64,000 nt of DNA, from the NCBI RefSeq assembly GCF_009765365.1, contig NZ_VTOM01000026.1, positions 1 to 64,000 of the forward strand, in the 5' to 3' direction. Positions 34,741 through 47,575 of the stretch are shown here, one piece after another (positions within the stretch are counted from its first letter, which is position 1; every line of letters begins with the position of its first letter). The notes under the pieces are model-generated. The model saw nothing but the letters and a program-made list of their open reading frames with translations. It did not search any database and was not told the DNA's origin. Source of the stretch: Antarcticirhabdus aurantiaca. GTDB lineage: Bacteria > Pseudomonadota > Alphaproteobacteria > Rhizobiales > Rhizobiaceae. The translations under genes were made by a program, and so were the position numbers.

Positions 34741-35139
34741 GACGATGAAACCCTTTATCGCCCGGGAATCGCATGTTTCCTGAGCTGGGATGGAACTCGC
34801 GCACCGCTTGTAAGGGACAGAGCTTATCCTTAGCTTATCATGCGGCTAAGTATAACCCACTACGCATTCTGAGGTAGAGGTTTCTGTACAATACCCGTTC
34901 AGGTTTTATGTCGCCGGCTTGATCGGGCGCATGCGTCATTCCACCCCGACTGTTCGATCTGTTTGGACATTTTGGATGTATAGGTAGGTCTCGCGTGTCG
35001 GCAGATGCCGGCTGATCTTGCAAGTCGAAGGCAGCAGGACGTATTTCGACCCGGGATGCCGGTCTACGGGGTAAGCAAGCTGATGCGCTTGCTTGCGGCC
35101 TCGGGAGCCGGGCGCGGCTCGGCGCGATCCGAGCGCGCT
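34741..35139. other. 399-base gap with candidate chemoreceptor promoter
   Basis: Unusually AT-rich for the window. On the minus strand a -10-like TATACT (34854-34849) lies 109 bases before the chemoreceptor start; its -35 is unclear. Between them, GATAAGC occurs twice (34839-34833 and 34828-34822), 11 bases apart, so both copies face the same side of the helix and could bind a regulator. At 35073-35094 an eight-base inverted repeat (AAGCAAGC/GCTTGCTT) lies just downstream of pccR and may be a weak terminator. No credible gene was found. Confidence 0.45.
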
Positions 35140-36534
35140 TCAAAGCACGCGATAGGGCACGAAGCGGCGCAGGTGCATGTCGACCGCGATCGGTCGTTCG
35201 GTCGGCGGAAAGGCGCGCTGATCGCAGTCCCGCCGCGGGCACAGGCGGCACGTCGCGCCGATCGGCGTTCCCGGCCCCTCGACGTCGATCCCGTCAGCGT
35301 AGACGAACGAGGCGGCGTGGTCCGCTTCGCAGCCGAGCGCCACGGCGTAGCGCCTCGGCGGCCGGGAATAGGATCCGGACGGCTTGACCAGCCCCTTGGC
35401 CATGGACACGTAGCGCACCCCGTCCGGCATCTCGGCAAGCTGGACGAGGACCCGGTCGGGGATGGCGACGGCTTCGTGAACGATCCACAAGGGGCAGGCG
35501 CCGCCGAACCGGGCGAACTGCAGGCGCGTGGCGGAATGGCGCTTGGTGATGTTGCCCGCCATGTCGACCCGGCAGAAGAAGAAGGGCACGCCCAGCGCGT
35601 CCGGCCTTTGCAGCATCGACAGGCGATGGCAGGTCTGCTCGAAGCTGGTGGCGAAGCGCTCGCGCAGGCGGTCGATGTCGTGCCTGACGAGCCGGGCGTG
35701 GCGCCGGAAGAGCCCGTAGGGCATCAGCAGCGCCGAGGCGCCGTAGTTCGCGAGCCCGGCTTCCAGAAGATGGCGCTCCTCGACGCTCGGAAGCCCTGAC
35801 GCCGAGACGATCTGCGCGATGATGCCGCCGAACGACAATTGGGCGATCTGGTTGGCGATCATGAAGCGCCGGGTTTCGGGGGGAAGCGCGCGGCCGAGCG
35901 TCAGCCGGCGGCTGTCGGCGTCGAAGCGGCGCAGGACCCCGTCGCCAATCGCCTTGCTGTCGTCGCGCAGGACGACGTCGTGCCGGGCGAGAAGAAACGC
36001 CGCGAGGTCGGTTTCGCGCGGCGGCGCCCCCGCGATCTCGGCGGACAGGGCTTCCGCCGCGACGTCCAGCGCATGGATGTAGTTGCCCGCCTCGTGAAAC
36101 CAGTCGCGCACCCGCTCCCAGGGCAGGCGTCCGCGCTCGGCCGCGCTGACGGCGAGCTCCTCGTCGGCCATCGACCGGCGTTCCTGCATCTCGCGCCACG
36201 AGGAATGCAGCCGGACGATCCGCTCCGCCAGGACCGGCTGGCGCTCCAGCACCTTGAGGATCCGTCCACGGTCGTCGAGGCCGTCGAACAGCGGATCGTC
36301 GAGAAGGTCGACCAGCGAGGCGGCCCGGCGGCCCCTCGCCATGCGGCGGTCCGTCCAGTCCAGCGGAAAGGTTTCAGCCAGGCGCGCCGCGACGGCCGCG
36401 GTGAGGGGCCGGACGTCGTTCTCGAGCTGGGACAGGTAGCTGACGGAGATGTCGAGGCGCCGGGCCATCTCGGCTTGGCGCAGGCCTTGCGAGGCCCGCA
36501 GGGCGCGCAGGTCCGCGCCGACGTAATCTCCCAC
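35140..36534 (-). CDS. pccR: PccR, short-chain fatty acyl-CoA responsive regulator (ScfR family)
   Basis: 464 residues. An N-terminal XRE helix-turn-helix ([36 protein letters not shown]) is followed by an IrrE/DUF955-type region in which the peptidase HExxH is absent (NQIAQ), and a C-terminal DUF2083-type domain with the cysteine motif [16 protein letters not shown]. This layout defines ScfR regulators; in Rhodobacter sphaeroides PccR activates propionyl-CoA carboxylase genes in response to propionyl-CoA. It is divergent from pccB, and repeated boxes lie between them. The identification rests on domain order plus this gene context. Confidence 0.9.
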   Translation of the reverse strand: MGDYVGADLRALRASQGLRQAEMARRLDISVSYLSQLENDVRPLTAAVAARLAETFPLDWTDRRMARGRRAASLVDLLDDPLFDGLDDRGRILKVLERQPVLAERIVRLHSSWREMQERRSMADEELAVSAAERGRLPWERVRDWFHEAGNYIHALDVAAEALSAEIAGAPPRETDLAAFLLARHDVVLRDDSKAIGDGVLRRFDADSRRLTLGRALPPETRRFMIANQIAQLSFGGIIAQIVSASGLPSVEERHLLEAGLANYGASALLMPYGLFRRHARLVRHDIDRLRERFATSFEQTCHRLSMLQRPDALGVPFFFCRVDMAGNITKRHSATRLQFARFGGACPLWIVHEAVAIPDRVLVQLAEMPDGVRYVSMAKGLVKPSGSYSRPPRRYAVALGCEADHAASFVYADGIDVEGPGTPIGATCRLCPRRDCDQRAFPPTERPIAVDMHLRRFVPYRVL

Positions 36535-36547
36535 GGTTCACCGCCCC

Positions 36548-36590
36548 TTGCAAAATGTTCGCTTCGCAACTTCGCAACACCACATTTGCA
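36548..36590. promoter_or_regulatory. Candidate PccR operator array
   Basis: The 118-base gap between pccR and pccB contains TTGCAAAA (36548-36555), two adjacent copies of TTCGCAAC (36563-36570, 36571-36578) and TTTGCA (36585-36590). The reported PccR recognition element is built from TTTGCAAA half-sites. The first box lies 14 bases upstream of the pccR start, so autoregulation and pccB activation from the same region are plausible. The half-site spacing here is not the published one, so the match is partial. Confidence 0.5.
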
Positions 36591-36652
36591 CGGGCGCCGT
36601 CCGGCTGGAAGAAGACGAGGACGATGCCAAGCGTTCACCGAAAAGGGTGCGG

Positions 36653-38159
<1,507 letters not shown>

Positions 38160-38179
<20 letters not shown>

Positions 38180-38618
38180 ACCTTTCGGGGACCGCGCGGG
38201 CCTGCTCGGCCGGCTGAACCACGTCGGCGTCGCGGTGCCGAGCGTCGACGCGGCGCTCGGGCGCTACCGCGCGCTGTTCGGAACGGACGCGGTGGGCGCG
38301 CCCTTCGACCTGGAGCCCCAGGGCGTTCGCGTCTGCTTCGTCTCGGCCGGCAACACCGAGATCGAGCTGATCGCCCCGCTCGGCGCGGACTCGCCGCTGC
38401 GCGGCTTCCTGGAGCGCAACCCGGCCGGCGGGCAGCATCACGTCGCCTACGAGGTGCCCGACGTCGAGGCGGCGCGGGACGCCTTCGCCGGCCTCGGCGT
38501 CCGGGCGCTCGGCGAGCCGCGGCCGGGAGCGCATGGCAGCCTCGTCCTGTTCCTGCACCCGAAGGACATGGGCGGCGTCCTGGTGGAGCTGATGGAGCCG
38601 CCGGCGGCCGGCCATTGA
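38160..38618 (+). CDS. mce: Methylmalonyl-CoA epimerase
   Basis: 152 residues from ATG 38160, with GGAAGAAG just upstream inside pccB. A vicinal-oxygen-chelate fold: [58 protein letters not shown] and [18 protein letters not shown] give the His/Glu metal ligands. It converts (S)- to (R)-methylmalonyl-CoA, the substrate of the next gene's mutase. Its position between carboxylase and mutase genes completes the route from propionyl-CoA to succinyl-CoA. Confidence 0.94.
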
Positions 38619-38632
38619 AGGAGGATCGAGCC

Positions 38633-40765
38633 ATGGGCGACAAACCGACGCGCGCCGACTGGGAGGCCCTGGCCGCAAAGGAGACCAGGGGACGCGACCT
38701 GACCTGGGAAACGCCCGAGGGCATCGCGGTGAAGCCCCTCTACACGGCGGAGGACTTGAACGGCTGGGATCCCGGCCTGCCGGGCTTTGCGCCCTTCACC
38801 CGCGGCGTGAAGGCCTCGATGTATGCGGGCCGGCCCTGGACGATCCGGCAATATGCCGGCTTCTCGACGGCCGAGGAGTCGAACGCTTTCTATCGGCGCA
38901 ACCTCGCGGGCGGCCAGAAGGGACTGTCGGTCGCCTTCGACCTCGCCACCCATCGCGGCTATGATTCCGACCATCCCCGCGTGTCCGGCGACGTCGGCAA
39001 GGCGGGGGTCGCCATCGACACCGTCGAGGACATGAAGATCCTCTTCGACGGCATCCCGCTCGGGGAAATGAGCGTGTCGATGACCATGAACGGGGCGGTG
39101 ATCCCGGTTCTCGCCTTCTTCGTCGTGGCGGCGGAGGAGCAGTGCGTGCCGATGGAGCGGCTGGAGGGCACGATCCAGAACGACATCCTCAAGGAGTTCA
39201 TGGTCCGCAACACCTACATCTACCCGCCCGGGCCCTCGATGCGGATCGTCGCGGACATCATCGCCTTCACGAGCGCGAGGATGCCGAAGTTCAACTCCAT
39301 TTCGATTTCCGGCTACCATATGCAGGAGGCCGGGGCGACGCAGGTGCAGGAGCTCGCCTTCACCATCGCAGACGGCATGGAATACGTGCGGGCGGCGAAG
39401 ACCAGGGGTCTCGACGTCGACGCCTTCGCCGGGCGCCTGTCCTTCTTCTTCGCGATCGGCATGAACGTCTTCATGGAGGTCGCGAAGCTCCGGGCCGCGC
39501 GCTTCCTGTGGCACCGGGCGATGACGCAGCTCGGCGCGCGGGAGGAGCGCTCCAAGGTGCTGCGCACCCACTGCCAGACGAGCGGCGTTTCGCTGCAGGA
39601 GCAGGACCCGCACACCAACGTCATCCGCACCACGATCGAGGCCATGGCGGCCGTGCTCGGCGGCACGCAGTCGCTGCACACGAATGCCCTGGATGAGGCG
39701 ATCGCGCTGCCGACCGACTTTTCCGCCCGGATCGCGCGCAACACCCAGCTCGTGATCGCCGAGGAGAGCGGCATTCCGCACGTCGTCGATCCGCTCGGCG
39801 GCTCCTACTACGTCGAGAGCCTGACGCGCGAGATCGCGGACGCGGCCTGGGCGATCGTCGAGCGCGTGGAGACCGAAGGCGGCATGGCCAAGGCGGTCGC
39901 GGCCGGCTGGCCGAAGGCGATGATCGAGGAGGCCGCCGCGGCCAAGGCCGCCCGGATCGACCGGGGCGAGGACGTCGTCGTCGGCGTCAACAAGTATCGC
40001 CTGCCGGAGGGCGAAGCGGACGCGCTGGAGATCCTCGCCGTCGACAATCATCTGGTCCGCGAAGGGCAGGTGCGGCGGCTGGAGGCGAACCGGCGCGGGC
40101 GCGACGAGGCGGCCTGCAGGCGGGCGCTGGAGGCCCTGCGCCAGGGGGCGCGGGGCGAGGGCAACCTCCTGGAGCTTGCGATCGAAGCCGCGCGGGCGCG
40201 GGCGACGCTCGGCGAGATCTCGGCGGCGATGGAGGACGTCTTCGGGCGCTTCGAGACGAAGCCGACGCCGGTTTCCGGGGTCTACGGCGCGGCGCAAGGG
40301 GCGGACCCGAAATGGCAGGCCTTGCGCGAGGGCGTCGAGGCGGTGTCGCGGCGGCTCGGGCGCGCGCCGCGCCTGTTCGTCGCCAAGATGGGCCAGGACG
40401 GGCACGACCGCGGCGCCAACCTCGTCGCCTCCGTCTTCGGCGATCTCGGCTTCGAGGTCGTGCCGGGCACGCTGTTCCAGACGCCGGAGGAGGCCGCGCG
40501 CATTGCCATCGAGAGCGACGTCGACGTCGTCGGCGCCTCCTCGCTGGCGGCGGGCCACCGGACGCTGATCCCCGAGATGATCGGGCACCTGCGGGACGCC
40601 GGGCGGGCCGACATCCGGGTGGTCGCGGGCGGCGTCATCCCGGCGCAGGACTATGCCGAGCTGCGCGCGGCGGGGGTCGCGGAGATCTTCGGCCCCGGCA
40701 CCAACCTCGTGGACGCCGCGGGGCGGGTGCTCCGCCTCCTCGGCCACAACATGCCGCCGGCTTGA
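38633..40765 (+). CDS. mcmA: Methylmalonyl-CoA mutase, single-chain, B12-dependent
   Basis: 710 residues from ATG 38633, preceded by AAGGAGG at good spacing. The N-terminal TIM barrel has [39 protein letters not shown] and [19 protein letters not shown]. The C-terminal cobalamin domain has the base-off motif DGHDRG (Asp589, His591, Gly594), then [10 protein letters not shown] and [10 protein letters not shown]. It isomerises (R)-methylmalonyl-CoA to succinyl-CoA with adenosylcobalamin. No MeaB-type chaperone gene is adjacent, and pccA follows 26 bases later. Confidence 0.96.
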   Translation: MGDKPTRADWEALAAKETRGRDLTWETPEGIAVKPLYTAEDLNGWDPGLPGFAPFTRGVKASMYAGRPWTIRQYAGFSTAEESNAFYRRNLAGGQKGLSVAFDLATHRGYDSDHPRVSGDVGKAGVAIDTVEDMKILFDGIPLGEMSVSMTMNGAVIPVLAFFVVAAEEQCVPMERLEGTIQNDILKEFMVRNTYIYPPGPSMRIVADIIAFTSARMPKFNSISISGYHMQEAGATQVQELAFTIADGMEYVRAAKTRGLDVDAFAGRLSFFFAIGMNVFMEVAKLRAARFLWHRAMTQLGAREERSKVLRTHCQTSGVSLQEQDPHTNVIRTTIEAMAAVLGGTQSLHTNALDEAIALPTDFSARIARNTQLVIAEESGIPHVVDPLGGSYYVESLTREIADAAWAIVERVETEGGMAKAVAAGWPKAMIEEAAAAKAARIDRGEDVVVGVNKYRLPEGEADALEILAVDNHLVREGQVRRLEANRRGRDEAACRRALEALRQGARGEGNLLELAIEAARARATLGEISAAMEDVFGRFETKPTPVSGVYGAAQGADPKWQALREGVEAVSRRLGRAPRLFVAKMGQDGHDRGANLVASVFGDLGFEVVPGTLFQTPEEAARIAIESDVDVVGASSLAAGHRTLIPEMIGHLRDAGRADIRVVAGGVIPAQDYAELRAAGVAEIFGPGTNLVDAAGRVLRLLGHNMPPA

Positions 40766-40791
40766 GTTCAACGCGAAGGATCGAGTTCACC

Positions 40792-42804
<2,013 letters not shown>

Positions 42805-43158
42805 CGGGCCGCCTCGTCCGCTCCGATCCCTGACCCCGACCGGACCAAACCAAGCGCGCAAGCGCGAGCGCCCGGCCATGTCCCTGGCGCGGAAGGCTCG
42901 GGCGTCGGCGCGATCGATTTCCGCTCGACCTTTGCGTTATTTCGGTATCCTGTTGCGTGTGCCCCACCGAGGAGCCGAAGGTCCTTGTCGGGATGGTGGT
43001 CGGCAAGGGCGGGGTCCGGCCAGTCTCGAGCGGCCAAGACGGACCGAGGGATCCACCGCATTCCGGATCCCGCTACCCGAGTCCACAATTCTCCGTTGAC
43101 AACAACCAAAGAAAACGGTTTCCTTGGTTGAGGAAAACGTTTTTCTGCGACGCACACA
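42805..43158. other. 354-base gap between pccA and the LacI-type gene
   Basis: The left two-thirds holds nothing I recognise; no terminator hairpin is obvious after pccA. The right third is AT-rich and contains the promoter and operator region described separately at 43096-43144. Short frames across it show no protein-like features. Confidence 0.5.
43096..43144 (+). promoter_or_regulatory. Promoter with twin LacI-type operators
   Basis: A perfect -35 TTGACA lies at 43096-43101. A 26-base palindrome follows: arms 43104-43116 and 43117-43129 match at 11 of 13 positions around a central CG. A second shorter site, GAAAACGTTTTT (43133-43144), is centred 22 bases from the first, two helical turns. 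GAAAACG-type palindromes with central CG are typical of LacI-family operators. No clear -10 is seen, but the operators cover its expected place. Autoregulation of the lacI-type gene is inferred. Confidence 0.6.
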
Positions 43159-44241
43159 ATGGCGCTTGACGATTCGGAACCTGCGGGCGATCCGCCTTCG
43201 GACAAGGACGATGCACCTGGTCGGGCCGGGCGCGTCACCATCCGGCAGGTCGCGAGCATGGCCGGCGTCAGCGTCGCGACGGCCTCCAAGGCGCTGAACG
43301 AGCGCGGCAGCATGATGCCGCAAACGCGCGAGCGGGTTCAGGCCGCCGCCCGCGCCTTGAACTTCCGGCCGAACGCCATGGCCCGCGCGCTCGTCTCGCA
43401 GCGCTCCTTCACCCTCGGCCTTCTGACCAACGACACCTACGGTCGCTTCACCCTGCCGGTCGCGGCCGGCCTTTCGGAGGCCATGGTCGATCGCGGCGTG
43501 TCGGTCTTTCTCTGCGCCATCGAGGACGATCCCGAGCGGGCGCGGGTCAACCTCGACGCCATGCAGGAGAAGTGCGTCGACGGGCTCGTTCTCGCCGGCA
43601 AGCGCGTCGATCGCGCCTTGCCGCTGGACCTTTCGGGACTGAGCCTGCCCGTCGTCCACGTCTACTCGGCCCGGCCGCCGGGCGGCATCGGCTTCGAGCC
43701 GGACGACGAGGCGGGCGCCGCGCTCGCGGTCGCGCACCTTGCCGGGCTCGGGCGTCGGCGCATCGCCCACGTCACCGGTCCGGTCGGCTTCGCCGCCGTC
43801 CCCATGCGCGAGGCCGGCTGGCGCCGGGCGCTGGCCGAGGCGGGCCTTTCGCCCTTCGGCGAGCCGTTGTCGGGCGAGTGGTCGGAGGATTTCGGCTTTC
43901 GCGCCGCCGGCCTCCTGTTCGGGCCGGAGACCGGACCGGAGCGCCCGGACGCCGTATTCTGCGGAAACGACCAGATCGCCCGCGGCCTCATGGACGCCCT
44001 GGCGCTGATGGGCGTCGGCGTGCCGGACGACGTGGCCGTCGTCGGCTTCGACAACTGGGAGATCTTCGCGCAGGCGACCCGTCCGGCCCTGACCAGCGTC
44101 GACATGGCGCTCAAGGAAGTCGGCCGGCAGGCGGGCCTGACGATTCTCGACATGATCGACGGGAAGCGGGTCGAGCCGGGCACGCGGCGACTGCCGTGCC
44201 GCCTCGTGGTGCGCCGCTCCTGCGGCGGCGCGGGCGGCTGA
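43159..44241 (+). CDS. LacI-family transcriptional regulator
   Basis: 360 residues. After a flexible acidic N-terminus the LacI helix-turn-helix begins VTIRQVASMAGVSVATASKAL (residues 26-46), then a hinge helix region RPNAMARALVSQRS, and a periplasmic-binding-protein-like effector domain ending with DAVFCGNDQIARGLMDAL, PDDVAVVGFDNWEIF and TSVDMALKEVGRQAG. It should repress the downstream sugar operon until a sugar ligand binds. Twin operators lie immediately upstream. The inducer is probably an arabinose-containing saccharide, judged only from the GH127 gene in the operon. Confidence 0.92.
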   Translation: MALDDSEPAGDPPSDKDDAPGRAGRVTIRQVASMAGVSVATASKALNERGSMMPQTRERVQAAARALNFRPNAMARALVSQRSFTLGLLTNDTYGRFTLPVAAGLSEAMVDRGVSVFLCAIEDDPERARVNLDAMQEKCVDGLVLAGKRVDRALPLDLSGLSLPVVHVYSARPPGGIGFEPDDEAGAALAVAHLAGLGRRRIAHVTGPVGFAAVPMREAGWRRALAEAGLSPFGEPLSGEWSEDFGFRAAGLLFGPETGPERPDAVFCGNDQIARGLMDALALMGVGVPDDVAVVGFDNWEIFAQATRPALTSVDMALKEVGRQAGLTILDMIDGKRVEPGTRRLPCRLVVRRSCGGAGG

Positions 44242-44350
44242 GGCCGAGCCGTCGCCGAGGCGCCGTCCGGGAGGAACGGGGCGGGCCTCGCAGCAGACAT
44301 GAATCGCGCACCGCCGAGGGGCGGGCGCATCCAGGGAGGAGTGCAGACCA

Positions 44351-45604
44351 ATGATCATCCGCCACTTCGCGCGGCTCGGCGCCCTCGCCGCCGCAGTCTC
44401 CGCCTTCGCGCCGGGCGCGCAGGCCGACACCTTCACCCTTTGGGCGCGCGCCGACAGCTCGACCTTCATGCCCAAGCTCGTCGACGCCTTCAACGCGAGC
44501 CAGAGCGGGCACAAGGCCGAGCTGCAGATCGTCCCGACCAACGAGCTCGTCCAGAAGTACGCCGTCGCCGCGGCCGGCGGCACGGCTCCGGACGCGCTCT
44601 CGCTCGACCTCATCTACACGCCCTCCTTCGCCGCGTCCGGGCAGCTTCAGGACATCACGGATCTGGCGAAGTCGCTGCCCTACTTCGACCAGCTCTCCAA
44701 GGCGCACCTGTCGGTCGGCACCTATGGGGACCGCATCTACGGCCTGCCCTTCTCGGCCGATTCCTCCGTCCTCGTCTGGAACAAGACGCTCTTCCGCGAG
44801 GCCGGGCTCGATCCGGACAAGGGGCCGACGACCTGGGCCGAGATCCGCGCGGACGCCGAGAAGGTCGACGCGCTCGGCAACGGCGTCGACGGCTTCTACT
44901 TCTCGGGCAATTGCGGCGGCTGCAACATCTTCACCTTCACGCCGCTGATCTGGGCGTCGGGCGGCGACATCTTCAACGCCGACGGCACAGAGGCGACCAT
45001 CGACACGCCGCAGATGCGCGACGCCCTTGCCTTCTACCAGGGCATGGTGAAGGACGGCCTCGTGCCCGCGGGCTCGCAGACCGACACGGGCTCGAACTTC
45101 TTCGCCGCCTTCGCCACCGGCAAGATCGGCATCTCGCCCTCCGGCGCGTTTGCCATCGGCGCCCTCAACGAGCAGTTCCCCGACCTCGAATACGGCGTGA
45201 CCTTCCTGCCCGGCAAGGACGGCGGCTCCTCCTCCTTCGCGGGCGGCGACAACTTCGTCGTGTCCAACGGCACGGACAAGATGGAGGCGATCAAGGCCTT
45301 CCTCGACTACGCCTATTCGCCGGAAGGCCAGACGCTGCTCGCCCGGAACGGCTCGCTGCCGGTGCGCGCCGACGTCGCCAAGGAGGCGCTCGCCGGGCTC
45401 GACGAGCGCTACCTCATCGCGGCGGAAGCCATGGCGAACGGCAAGACGCCCTATTCCGTGGTGTTCAACGACCTCATCAACTCCGCGAACGGCCCCTGGA
45501 TCAGCATGCTGAACAAGGCCTTCTTCGGCGACGAAGCCTCGATCGGCCCCGCGGTCGAGGAGGGCCAGGCGGCCATGCAGTCGATCATCGACACCGCCGG
45601 CTGA
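44351..45604 (+). CDS. Sugar ABC transporter substrate-binding protein (CUT1 type)
   Basis: 417 residues with a Sec signal peptide (cleavage near GAQA-DTF, residue 25) and GGGAGGAG upstream. DTFTLWARADSSTFMPKLVDAFN and TWAEIRADAEKVDALG are typical of cluster-B, family-1 oligosaccharide-binding proteins; CGGCN is an unusual Cys-rich loop that may form a disulfide. It would capture an oligosaccharide in the periplasm for the two permeases downstream. A 16-base-pair hairpin follows its stop codon, as often seen after highly expressed binding-protein genes. Confidence 0.92.
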   Translation: MIIRHFARLGALAAAVSAFAPGAQADTFTLWARADSSTFMPKLVDAFNASQSGHKAELQIVPTNELVQKYAVAAAGGTAPDALSLDLIYTPSFAASGQLQDITDLAKSLPYFDQLSKAHLSVGTYGDRIYGLPFSADSSVLVWNKTLFREAGLDPDKGPTTWAEIRADAEKVDALGNGVDGFYFSGNCGGCNIFTFTPLIWASGGDIFNADGTEATIDTPQMRDALAFYQGMVKDGLVPAGSQTDTGSNFFAAFATGKIGISPSGAFAIGALNEQFPDLEYGVTFLPGKDGGSSSFAGGDNFVVSNGTDKMEAIKAFLDYAYSPEGQTLLARNGSLPVRADVAKEALAGLDERYLIAAEAMANGKTPYSVVFNDLINSANGPWISMLNKAFFGDEASIGPAVEEGQAAMQSIIDTAG

Positions 45605-45613
45605 CACGTCGCC

Positions 45614-45654
45614 GCGGCGGCGGGCGGACAGCCTCCCGGTCCGCCCGCCGCCGC
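45614..45654 (+). promoter_or_regulatory. 16-bp perfect mRNA hairpin after the binding-protein gene
   Basis: Bases 45614-45629 pair perfectly with 45639-45654 around the loop AGCCTCCCG. It lies in the 107-base gap between the binding-protein gene and the first permease gene, with no T-tract. By analogy with malE-malF and other transport operons, it probably stabilises the upstream mRNA and reduces expression of the permeases. Confidence 0.6.
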
Positions 45655-45711
45655 ACTCCATCATCCCACAGCTTCGCCCCGACGCCCCGTCGGCGGAGAA
45701 AGGCTCGCCTC

Positions 45712-46647
45712 ATGTCGGCCATCACCGGACAGGCCCTTGCCGCGCGCCCGGCGGTTTCCTCCCGACGTTCCAGGCGCCGGCGGCGCGACCTTGCCGGCCT
45801 CCTCTACGTGGCGCCGGCGCTCGCGCTCGTTCTCGTGTTCTTCGTCCTGCCGCTCGGCACGACGGTGTGGATGTCGCTGCACAACTGGCCGCTCCTCGGG
45901 CTGCCCCGCTGGATCGGCCTCGCCAACTACAAGGCCCTGTGGAACGACAAGGCCTTCTGGCGGGCCCTCGGCTTCACCAGCTACTACACGCTCTTCGCCA
46001 CGATCGGGCTTCTGGGCACGGGCCTCGCCCTCGCCCTCTTCGCGCAAGGCACGGGCCGCGCCGTCGCGCTCTACCGCACCGCCTTCTTCCTGCCGGTGGT
46101 GATCGGCTTCGCCTCGGCGAGCCTCCTCTGGGCCTGGCTCGCCAACGTCGATTCCGGCCTCTTTCCCGCGCTCTTCGAGGCGCTCGGGCTGACGAGCGGC
46201 CGCGTCAACATCCTTGCCACCTTCGATCCGGCCTTCTGGTCGGTGACGGTCATGGTCGTCTGGAAGATGGCCGGCTTCTACATGGTGATCCTGATGAGCG
46301 GCCTTCAGTCCATTCCCGCCGACTACACCGAGGCCGCCCGCATCGACGGGGCGAGCGCGCTCCAGCGCTTCCGCCACATCACCCTGCCCTTGATCCGCCG
46401 GCCCTTCGCGCTGGCGCTGGTCCTGTGCGTCTCGGGCTCGATGCTGGCCTTCGACCAGTTCTACATCATCCTGGCCGGCGGCCCGCAGAACCAGACCGTG
46501 ACGGCCGTCTACTGGATCTTCAACACCTCCTTCGTGTCGTTCCGCCTCGGCTACGGCGCGGCGCTGTCGATGGTGCTCCTCGTCATCCTGGTCGCGCTCA
46601 GCGTCGTCCAGATGTGGCTCCTCCGGGACAAGGAGGAGGCGCGGTGA
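45712..46647 (+). CDS. Sugar ABC transporter permease (MalF/UgpA-like)
   Basis: 311 residues from ATG 45712 (GGCGGAGAAAGG upstream). An arginine-rich cytoplasmic start precedes six predicted membrane helices (LLYVAPALALVLVFFVLPLG first). The EAA loop that docks with the ATPase is visible as DYTEAARIDGASALQRFRHITLP. With the next permease it forms the membrane channel of a CUT1 transporter. Its stop overlaps the GTG of the second permease (GTGA). Confidence 0.93.
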   Translation: MSAITGQALAARPAVSSRRSRRRRRDLAGLLYVAPALALVLVFFVLPLGTTVWMSLHNWPLLGLPRWIGLANYKALWNDKAFWRALGFTSYYTLFATIGLLGTGLALALFAQGTGRAVALYRTAFFLPVVIGFASASLLWAWLANVDSGLFPALFEALGLTSGRVNILATFDPAFWSVTVMVVWKMAGFYMVILMSGLQSIPADYTEAARIDGASALQRFRHITLPLIRRPFALALVLCVSGSMLAFDQFYIILAGGPQNQTVTAVYWIFNTSFVSFRLGYGAALSMVLLVILVALSVVQMWLLRDKEEAR

Positions 46648-47555
46648 GCCTCGCCCTCGACACGCCCGCCGCCGCGTCCGCCGGTGCAACGCCGCCCCGG
46701 CCCCGCAGGAGGCTGCGCCCGGCCGATCGCCTCCACCGCGCGCTGTTCCACCTCGCCGGCATCCTCGTCGCGGTCCTGTTCCTCGCGCCGATCGCCTTCC
46801 TGGTGCTCGCCGCCTTCCGCCCGGCCGCCGAGGCGGTGAACCCGCCGCTGCCGCCCTGGCCGAAGGCGGGGCCGAGCCTCGACAGCTTCGCCCGGCTCGA
46901 CGGCTTCGGCGAGGGCATCTGGCACTATGCCGGCAACTCGCTGATCGTCGCGCTCGCGACCGCCGCGCTGACCATCCTCGTCTCGGTGCTCGCCGGCTAC
47001 GGCTTCTCGCGCTACCGCTTCCCCTTGAAGAGCCTCGTCTTCGTCATGATCCTCGCGACGATCATGGTGCCCTTCCAGTCGATCCTGACGCCGCTCTTCC
47101 TGGTGCTGGCCAAGCTCGGCCTCCAGAACACGCTGGTCGGCCTCGTCCTCATCTACGTCACGCTGCAGCTGCCCTTTTCCGTCTTCATGATGCGGAACGC
47201 CTTCGACGCGATCCCCAAGGAGATCGAGGAGGCCGCGCGCATCGACGGGGTGCGGGGGCTCAAGCTCCTCCTTCGGGTGCTCACGCCGCTGGCGCTGCCC
47301 GGCATCGTTTCGGTCGGCCTCTTCGCCTTCCTCAACGCCTGGAACGAGTTCCTCGCCGCCCTCGTGTTCCTCACCGACGAGCGCAACTACACGCTCCCCG
47401 TCATGATGATGGTGGTGCGCCAGGGCCGCTTCGGCTCGATCGACTGGGGCGCGCTCCAGGCGGGCGTGACGCTGATGATGGTCCCCTGCCTCCTCCTGTT
47501 CCTGTCCCTCCAGCGCTTCTACATCCGCGGCCTGACGGCCGGCGCGGTGAAGTGA
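46644..47555 (+). CDS. Sugar ABC transporter permease (MalG/UgpE-like)
   Basis: 303 residues from GTG 46644 with AAGGAGGAGG upstream. Six predicted membrane helices; the EAA loop reads KEIEEAARIDGVRGLKLLLRVLTP. WNEFLAALVFLTDERNYTLPV is a characteristic C-terminal block. It pairs with the preceding permease. The arrangement binding protein-permease-permease-glycosidase-ATPase puts the hydrolase inside the transport operon. Confidence 0.93.
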   Translation: MSLALDTPAAASAGATPPRPRRRLRPADRLHRALFHLAGILVAVLFLAPIAFLVLAAFRPAAEAVNPPLPPWPKAGPSLDSFARLDGFGEGIWHYAGNSLIVALATAALTILVSVLAGYGFSRYRFPLKSLVFVMILATIMVPFQSILTPLFLVLAKLGLQNTLVGLVLIYVTLQLPFSVFMMRNAFDAIPKEIEEAARIDGVRGLKLLLRVLTPLALPGIVSVGLFAFLNAWNEFLAALVFLTDERNYTLPVMMMVVRQGRFGSIDWGALQAGVTLMMVPCLLLFLSLQRFYIRGLTAGAVK

Positions 47556-47575
47556 ACCACCGAAGGTCACATCCC

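Noticed and set aside
32557-34833. Plus-strand 758-codon frame over the chemoreceptor gene.
   Set aside because: Low-complexity shadow; the minus strand has a complete chemoreceptor with HAMP and signalling motifs.
34838-34936. Possible 32-residue minus-strand peptide (MTHAPDQAGD...) upstream of the chemoreceptor.
   Set aside because: No ribosome site and no recognisable motif; it overlaps the likely promoter region.
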